Origin: Streptomyces sp. D2-8 | GTDB taxonomy: Bacteria > Actinomycetota > Actinomycetes > Streptomycetales > Streptomycetaceae | DNA: 64,000 nucleotides | Direction of reading: 5' to 3' | Assembly (NCBI RefSeq): GCF_023184515.1 | Contig: NZ_JAAHBP010000001.1 | Location: 744,001 to 808,000, forward strand | Shown here: positions 59,888 to 64,000 of the stretch, one piece after another | Layout of the letters: the number at the start of each line of letters is the position of its first letter | Position numbering within the stretch: the first letter of the stretch is position 1 | Translations under genes and position numbers: made by a program | Notes under the pieces: generated by a model | The model's input: only the letters and a program-made list of their open reading frames with translations | The model's database searches: none | What the model was told of the DNA's origin: nothing

Positions 59888-61162
59888 TCAGAACGCGGCG
59901 CGCGCCGCGTAGGCCTCGCGCAGCTGCTGGGCGGTGCGGCGGGCCTGGGCGGAATGGCGCAGGGAACGGGCCGGGGTCCGACCGGTGGGGCGGGGCCGCC
60001 GTGGCATGTCCTGTGCGTTCTGAGCGCTCTGCTGATCCTCTGTGTCCTGAGGCACCGCCGCCGCAGGCGCCGGTTGAGCGGGCGGCTCGGCCTGCGCTGC
60101 CTGCCGTGGCGCGGCCAGACGCATGGTCGGCCCGGTATCCGGAGCGGGTTCCTCCGCGACCCCGGGTACGGTCGGCAGCTCGTCATGGAGCTGCGTGGTT
60201 GCCGGATCGGATACGACGGGGAGGGGCGGAGGCGTCGCGCTTTCCGGTACCGGTACCGACAGCAGCGTCGGGAAATCCTGGGGTGGCGCCGCCGTGTAGG
60301 TGGTGAGACGCCGACGTGCCTGGGCGAGCTTCAGCCCCTGCGCCTCGACCAGGCCACGGCACTGCTGGACGACCTCGGTGATCGTGGGCCGGTCCTGAGC
60401 ATTGTGGGACAGCATGGCCGTCAGGAGGGGGACCAGCTCGGGCGGCGCCCCGGTCAGATCGGGGGCGGTCGCCGGATCGGTCACCATGTGGAACAGCACG
60501 TGGATGTTGTTCGCGTGGTACGGCAGGTGGCCGGTCGCGGCGAACAGCAGAACCGTACCGAGTGCGTACACGTCGACGGCGCTCGTCAGAGGCTTCACAC
60601 CGTTGGCCTGCTCGGGCGGCATGCAGGACGGGGTGCCTACGACGGTGTTGGCGGCGGTGAGGGAGGCGCTCGACTCGGCGAAGACCGCCAGGCCGAAGTC
60701 GATGATCTTGGGACCGTTAGGGCCGAGCAGGATGTTCGCGGGCTTCAGATCCCGGTGCAGCAGTCCCTGCTTGTGTACATAGCCCAGGCCCTCGGCGAGA
60801 GTGGCGCCGAGCGACAGGACGAGGAGCGCGGGCAGCGGGCCGTGCGTCACCACATGCTTGCCGAGGTCAGGTCCCTCCACGTACTCGGTGGCCAGCCAGG
60901 GCTGTTCCGCCTCCGCGTCCGCGTCGAGGAGCTGCGCGATCCGCGCGCCCCAGACCGTCTTCAGGATCTCGATCTCCTGCGCGAAGCGCAGTCGGGCGGT
61001 CGAATCGACGACCGACGGTTTGATGATCTTCACTGCGGCCGGCTCACCACCTGGGGACTCGCCCAGGTACACCTGTCCCATGCCGCCCTGGCCGATCCGG
61101 CCCAACAGCTCGAAGCCGCCGATCCGTGCCGGATCTTCGGGGCTGAGCGGCGTGGTCTGCAC
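59888..61162 (-). CDS. Ser/Thr protein kinase, soluble
   Basis: The 424-residue Hanks-type kinase has the glycine loop GRIGQGGMGQVYLG (21-34), Lys45 in AAVKII, catalytic loop LLHRDLKPANILLG, DFG in KIIDFGLAVF and the activation-segment GTPSCMPPEQANGVKP. The kinase domain is about residues 15-275. The tail is Pro/Ala/Gln-rich, disordered and ends in basic repeats; there is no transmembrane helix or PASTA domain. It begins with GTG. It lies 207 bases upstream of the SNF2 helicase gene on the same strand, so it may be part of that system, as kinase PglW is for Pgl. Confidence 0.88.
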   Translation of the reverse strand: MQTTPLSPEDPARIGGFELLGRIGQGGMGQVYLGESPGGEPAAVKIIKPSVVDSTARLRFAQEIEILKTVWGARIAQLLDADAEAEQPWLATEYVEGPDLGKHVVTHGPLPALLVLSLGATLAEGLGYVHKQGLLHRDLKPANILLGPNGPKIIDFGLAVFAESSASLTAANTVVGTPSCMPPEQANGVKPLTSAVDVYALGTVLLFAATGHLPYHANNIHVLFHMVTDPATAPDLTGAPPELVPLLTAMLSHNAQDRPTITEVVQQCRGLVEAQGLKLAQARRRLTTYTAAPPQDFPTLLSVPVPESATPPPLPVVSDPATTQLHDELPTVPGVAEEPAPDTGPTMRLAAPRQAAQAEPPAQPAPAAAVPQDTEDQQSAQNAQDMPRRPRPTGRTPARSLRHSAQARRTAQQLREAYAARAAF

Positions 61163-61276
61163 GTCTGTCCTTCGGTCGGGTCCGCAGGGCTGGAGCTGGG
61201 GAAGCGGCTCAGCAACAAGCTAGCCGATCCGGCCGACAACCTGAGCGCATCGAGCGGACCGGCTGAACCCAGACGA

Positions 61277-63136
61277 TTATTTGGTGGCAGGCTTTGCGTC
61301 GAGAGGGCGTGCGAGCAAGGCGTCTGCCGACGGCCACATACTCAAGGCCAGGGACGCCAGATACTTCCCGCGTGCGCGGATGCGATCCTCGTCCCAGTTC
61401 GAGGCCCAGTCGCTGATGCCGACGGCTGGCGGAGGATTGAGCAAGGATCCATGGGTGAGACGCAGGAGGCTGTGCTCGCTGAGCCACTGCCGCTTTTCGC
61501 GCCAAGGCATGTTCCCCAGAGCTGGGTTCAGGCGGGCCGTGACCAAAGTCAGGTTGCCGAGCGTATGAACCAGCTCGTCGCGGTCGGCACCTTCAAGCGG
61601 ATCGTTCTCCAGGGGAGGCCAGTTGTCACGCCAGCTCTGCGGCATGACGTGCTCGATGGTCAGTTTCGCGGCGACATGCTCGCCGACCGGTGCGATGAGT
61701 TGTTCGGTGTGGTCGGTACGCAGCTCGTCCTCAAGGGCCTCAAGGAGGACGCGGACACGGTGGCGGTACAGACGGGAGTAGAGGGGAGCCTGTTCGAGCG
61801 CCGCACGGAACTCGGCGTCACTGGGCCACTGCCGGTGATGGCCCTGCAAGGAGGACAGAGCCTTCATGACGGCTTCATCCGCGCACTCGGGTTGCTGCGT
61901 CGCGGCCCCTACGAGCTCGCGGAAGACGTGGTTGTAGTCGCGGTTGCTGAGGTTGAGGATCGCCCGGCGCACGAGGTAACTGTCGATGGCACGGATCGCC
62001 CGTTGCCGTCGCTCGACGGGCAACACATCCTCCCCCAGCCCGTAGAGGAAGAGCAGCAGGGGCATCGGCGTCGAGGTCTGCATGACCTTCATCCGGTACA
62101 GGAACCGGCCCTCGACGCCGTTTAAGGGGTGCTGGTCGATGCTGTCGTAGATCTGGGCGTATCGGGCGAGCTCGCCGAAGACGTCCTCAGTGCTGACGGT
62201 GTGGTCGCACGAGTCGAGCAGCCAGCGCTCGAACTCCTTGAACAGGGTTGACGCTGTGAACTCGCGCAGGCTGCGCATCGTGAGCCAGTAGGTCAGGAAA
62301 ACGTCGAGGCGGCTGCGTGTGATACGACCAGTGGTCTGTTCGGTCCGCCATTCGTCTTGATCGAAAGGCGCCCAGTAGGTGGTGTAAAGCCGGTCGACGT
62401 CGGCATTGGCGTGTTCAGCGTTACGGAACAACAGGTTTTTGATCAGGTCCGCATGTTCCAGCGGTGTGCCGCGGCTGTTGAGTGTCTCGAAGACGACCTG
62501 TGCGTCATCGTGTTTCTCCAGGTCGATGACAACCAGACGCAGGTGCTCCCGCATCGTCTGCACCAGAGTCTCGAGCCGATCGTCAGGTTCGGACGACTCG
62601 GCAAGCCAGGCGTCGATCTCTTGCCGGAAGTACGTGACGGCCTCGGCGAGCCGCCCGTTACCCGCCTGTCCGAGCATCACCGCCCGGAACTCCTTGCGGT
62701 CGGCGTTGGTCGGCCAGAGCTTGTAGAGATGATCGGGGTGCTTCCGCTGATCGAACAGATCGGCGTCGTTCTCCAGGAATTTGGTCAACAGTCTCACGGA
62801 ACGCTCATGGTCGCGCGACGTGGCGGAGAGCCGGGCTGCGAACAGGAAGAGCTGGAGCGTGGTCAACCGCTGCTGGCCGTCGATGACCTGCCGTGTCTCC
62901 AAATTGGACGACAGGTAGGGCGTCTCATCGAAGACCAGCGCGCCGAGGAAGTGGGGCGCCACCGTCTCCCCGGTGCGCGAAGCCTGCTCGGCGCGCTCGA
63001 TCGTGCGGCGAATGTCCTCCCAGAGAGCGGACCAGTTGTCGTCGCGGTCCCATACATAGGGCCGCTGGAACAGAGGCACCGTGTACCGAACGTCCCTGCC
63101 GAAAATCCGCCGCAAGTCGACCGTGTCTGCCCGCAT
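61277..63136 (-). CDS. GmrSD-type DUF262/DUF1524 protein (type IV restriction-like)
   Basis: The 619-residue fusion has an N-terminal DUF262 domain (YTVPLFQRPYVWDRDDNWSA, VIDGQQRLTTLQLFL near 90, FETLNSRGTPLEHADLIKN near 215) and a C-terminal DUF1524 HNH-type nuclease domain (LTIEHVMPQSWRDNW near 505, HTLGNLTLVTARLN). This single-chain GmrS-GmrD layout is that of type IV enzymes that cut modified phage DNA using NTPs, and of BrxU and SspE relatives. The stop is TAA, unusual here. It is the last gene of the accessory region and is monocistronic. Confidence 0.88.
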   Translation of the reverse strand: MRADTVDLRRIFGRDVRYTVPLFQRPYVWDRDDNWSALWEDIRRTIERAEQASRTGETVAPHFLGALVFDETPYLSSNLETRQVIDGQQRLTTLQLFLFAARLSATSRDHERSVRLLTKFLENDADLFDQRKHPDHLYKLWPTNADRKEFRAVMLGQAGNGRLAEAVTYFRQEIDAWLAESSEPDDRLETLVQTMREHLRLVVIDLEKHDDAQVVFETLNSRGTPLEHADLIKNLLFRNAEHANADVDRLYTTYWAPFDQDEWRTEQTTGRITRSRLDVFLTYWLTMRSLREFTASTLFKEFERWLLDSCDHTVSTEDVFGELARYAQIYDSIDQHPLNGVEGRFLYRMKVMQTSTPMPLLLFLYGLGEDVLPVERRQRAIRAIDSYLVRRAILNLSNRDYNHVFRELVGAATQQPECADEAVMKALSSLQGHHRQWPSDAEFRAALEQAPLYSRLYRHRVRVLLEALEDELRTDHTEQLIAPVGEHVAAKLTIEHVMPQSWRDNWPPLENDPLEGADRDELVHTLGNLTLVTARLNPALGNMPWREKRQWLSEHSLLRLTHGSLLNPPPAVGISDWASNWDEDRIRARGKYLASLALSMWPSADALLARPLDAKPATK

Positions 63137-63290
63137 GGGCTCCCTCCCTATGTACCGGCCCTCACGGTAGCGATCTGGAGCTGCCCGGGCGTACGGAATC
63201 CGAGGATTGTCCAGCCAGTCACCGATTCGCGGACGTCCCCGGCTCAGCAGGCTGCAGTTCTGGTCAACCCGGACGGGACCAACGGAGCGG

Positions 63291-63632
63291 TCACGGGCGC
63301 GTCGACGTCAGCGATCTCTCCCTGACCCGCTCCAGATGGCCCCCGAACACCTCCCGTGCCTCCGGCGTAAGCGTCCGCAACGCCATCAACGCCGTGATGG
63401 CGACATCACACAACTCCGCCTCCACGTCCTCCCACGTATGCGTGACCCCCTTGCGCGGGTTCTGCCCCGTCGCCCCGATCACCGCCTCCGACACCTCGCC
63501 GACCTCCTCGGAGAGCTTCAGGATGCGCAGGAGGAGGCCCTCGCGGCCCTCGACCGGGCGGTTGGTGTCGAGCCACTCCGACAAGGCGTCGATGGTGGAC
63601 CAGAGTTCAGGGGCGGAGGACTGTTCGTTCAT
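63291..63632 (-). CDS. MazG-like NTP pyrophosphohydrolase
   Basis: The 113-residue all-alpha protein has the MazG-type metal-binding pattern LRILKLSEEVGEVSEAVIG (ExxE) and, after a loop, WEDVEAELCDVAITAL (ExxD). These enzymes hydrolyse non-canonical nucleoside triphosphates or act as regulators. ATG at 63632 is chosen; a frame to 63650 adds six residues and neither has a clear ribosome site. It appears to be the first ordinary chromosomal gene beyond the accessory region. Confidence 0.83.
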   Translation of the reverse strand: MNEQSSAPELWSTIDALSEWLDTNRPVEGREGLLLRILKLSEEVGEVSEAVIGATGQNPRKGVTHTWEDVEAELCDVAITALMALRTLTPEAREVFGGHLERVRERSLTSTRP

Positions 63633-63682
63633 GGAGCCGCAGCCTGCCATGCGGGACTGACAACGCCCCGGGCCCCGGCCCC

Positions 63683-64000
63683 CTACTCCATGTACTCCTC
63701 CTCGAACAACGCCTCCTGCTCCCCCTCCTTCGCCTTCCGCAACCGCCTCGCCCGAGCCCCCACCACCACCGCCGTGCCCGCCGCCGTCGCCGCGAAGGCC
63801 GCCGGGATCATCCAGCCGCGGTTCACCGCGTGTCCGAGCAGGTGGTCCAGGGAGAGGCGGCCCGGGCCGGTGACGGCCAGGCCCGCGGCGGTCAGGCCCA
63901 GCGTCGCCGCGTACTCGTAGCCGCCGCCCTGGTTGAAGAAGCCGTTCGGGGCGTGCACCGCCGCCGCTCCGGCCATCGCGCCGGCCGCCGCCGCGCCCGC
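63683..64000 (-). CDS. DoxX-family membrane protein (C-terminal part)
   Basis: The gene continues beyond the window end; 105 residues are visible and the frame is open to position 64000. It shows APNGFFNQGGGYEYAATLG, the segment typical of DoxX proteins, then two transmembrane helices (TLGLTAAGLAVTGPG and IPAAFAATAAGTAVVVG) and an acidic/basic cytoplasmic tail ending EEEYME. DoxX proteins are four-helix membrane proteins linked to redox balance. An internal ATG (63976) falls in mid-domain and is not the start. Confidence 0.8.
   Translation of the reverse strand, partial: AGAAAAGAMAGAAAVHAPNGFFNQGGGYEYAATLGLTAAGLAVTGPGRLSLDHLLGHAVNRGWMIPAAFAATAAGTAVVVGARARRLRKAKEGEQEALFEEEYME

Noticed and set aside
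1..64000. tRNA genes and insertion sequences
   Set aside because: No tRNA-like TTCRA/cloverleaf stretch was noticed in the intergenic regions, and no transposase DDE signature or terminal inverted repeats with target duplication were seen; this is a reading by eye, not a scan.

Overview
This window looks like Streptomyces chromosome. It is uniformly very GC-rich, uses GTG, TTG and CTG starts, and opens with an actinomycete housekeeping block: Nif3-like protein, coiled-coil zinc-ribbon protein, bifunctional RNase H/phosphatase, KDPG aldolase and YaaA-type peroxide stress protein. These are followed by a MerR regulator with a membrane protein, a Uma2-type protein, an AraC regulator with an EamA transporter, and the RNase P RNA gene rnpB (about 7843-8264).

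From rnpB to about 63.2 kb nearly everything looks accessory. Directly after rnpB, on the minus strand, lies a 13 kb type VII (ESX-like) secretion locus (8276-21124). It encodes small WXG100-like proteins, a polymorphic toxin with a nuclease-like C-terminus and its Imm49-type immunity protein, EccD, a MinD/ParA-like ATPase, a three-ATPase EccC and a DUF6177-type protein. No EccB, EccE or mycosin is present. The locus ends at a second, partly diverged copy of the last ~75 bases of rnpB (21279-21354). This is the arrangement left by site-specific integration into the 3' end of a structural RNA gene, but no integrase is visible.

From 21.4 to 63.1 kb is a dense collection of known and candidate anti-phage modules, almost all on the minus strand. 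(1) A UvrD-type helicase with a RelE-like N-terminus overlaps a 2349-residue helicase-DUF1998-nuclease protein. (2) A T4-beta-family pseudogene lies beside a possible PD-(D/E)XK protein. (3) A RAMA-CBS-HEPN-like protein follows. (4) DUF262 protein, DUF3696 ATPase and an unknown protein form an operon. (5) An Hsp70 with a fused NYN/PIN-like RNase domain sits with two unknown partners and a lipoprotein. (6) A second WXG-like module is bordered by a broken copy of an XRE regulator gene. (7) An intact XRE/DUF397 pair follows. (8) An OLD-like ATPase is paired with a TOPRIM-like protein. (9) An Eco57I-type methyltransferase and a SNF2 helicase (DISARM class-1-like) sit next to a Ser/Thr kinase. (10) A GmrSD-type DUF262/DUF1524 protein closes the island. 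Ordinary genes resume with a MazG-like pyrophosphohydrolase and a DoxX-family protein cut by the window end.

My working reading is that the rnpB 3' end is an integration hotspot. Behind it a type VII effector island and a multi-system defence island have accumulated. The most novel-looking parts are the rnpB duplication, the helicase-DUF1998-nuclease/RelE-UvrD pair, the Hsp70-RNase operon and the RAMA-CBS-HEPN protein. All family calls come from reading motifs; no database search was run.
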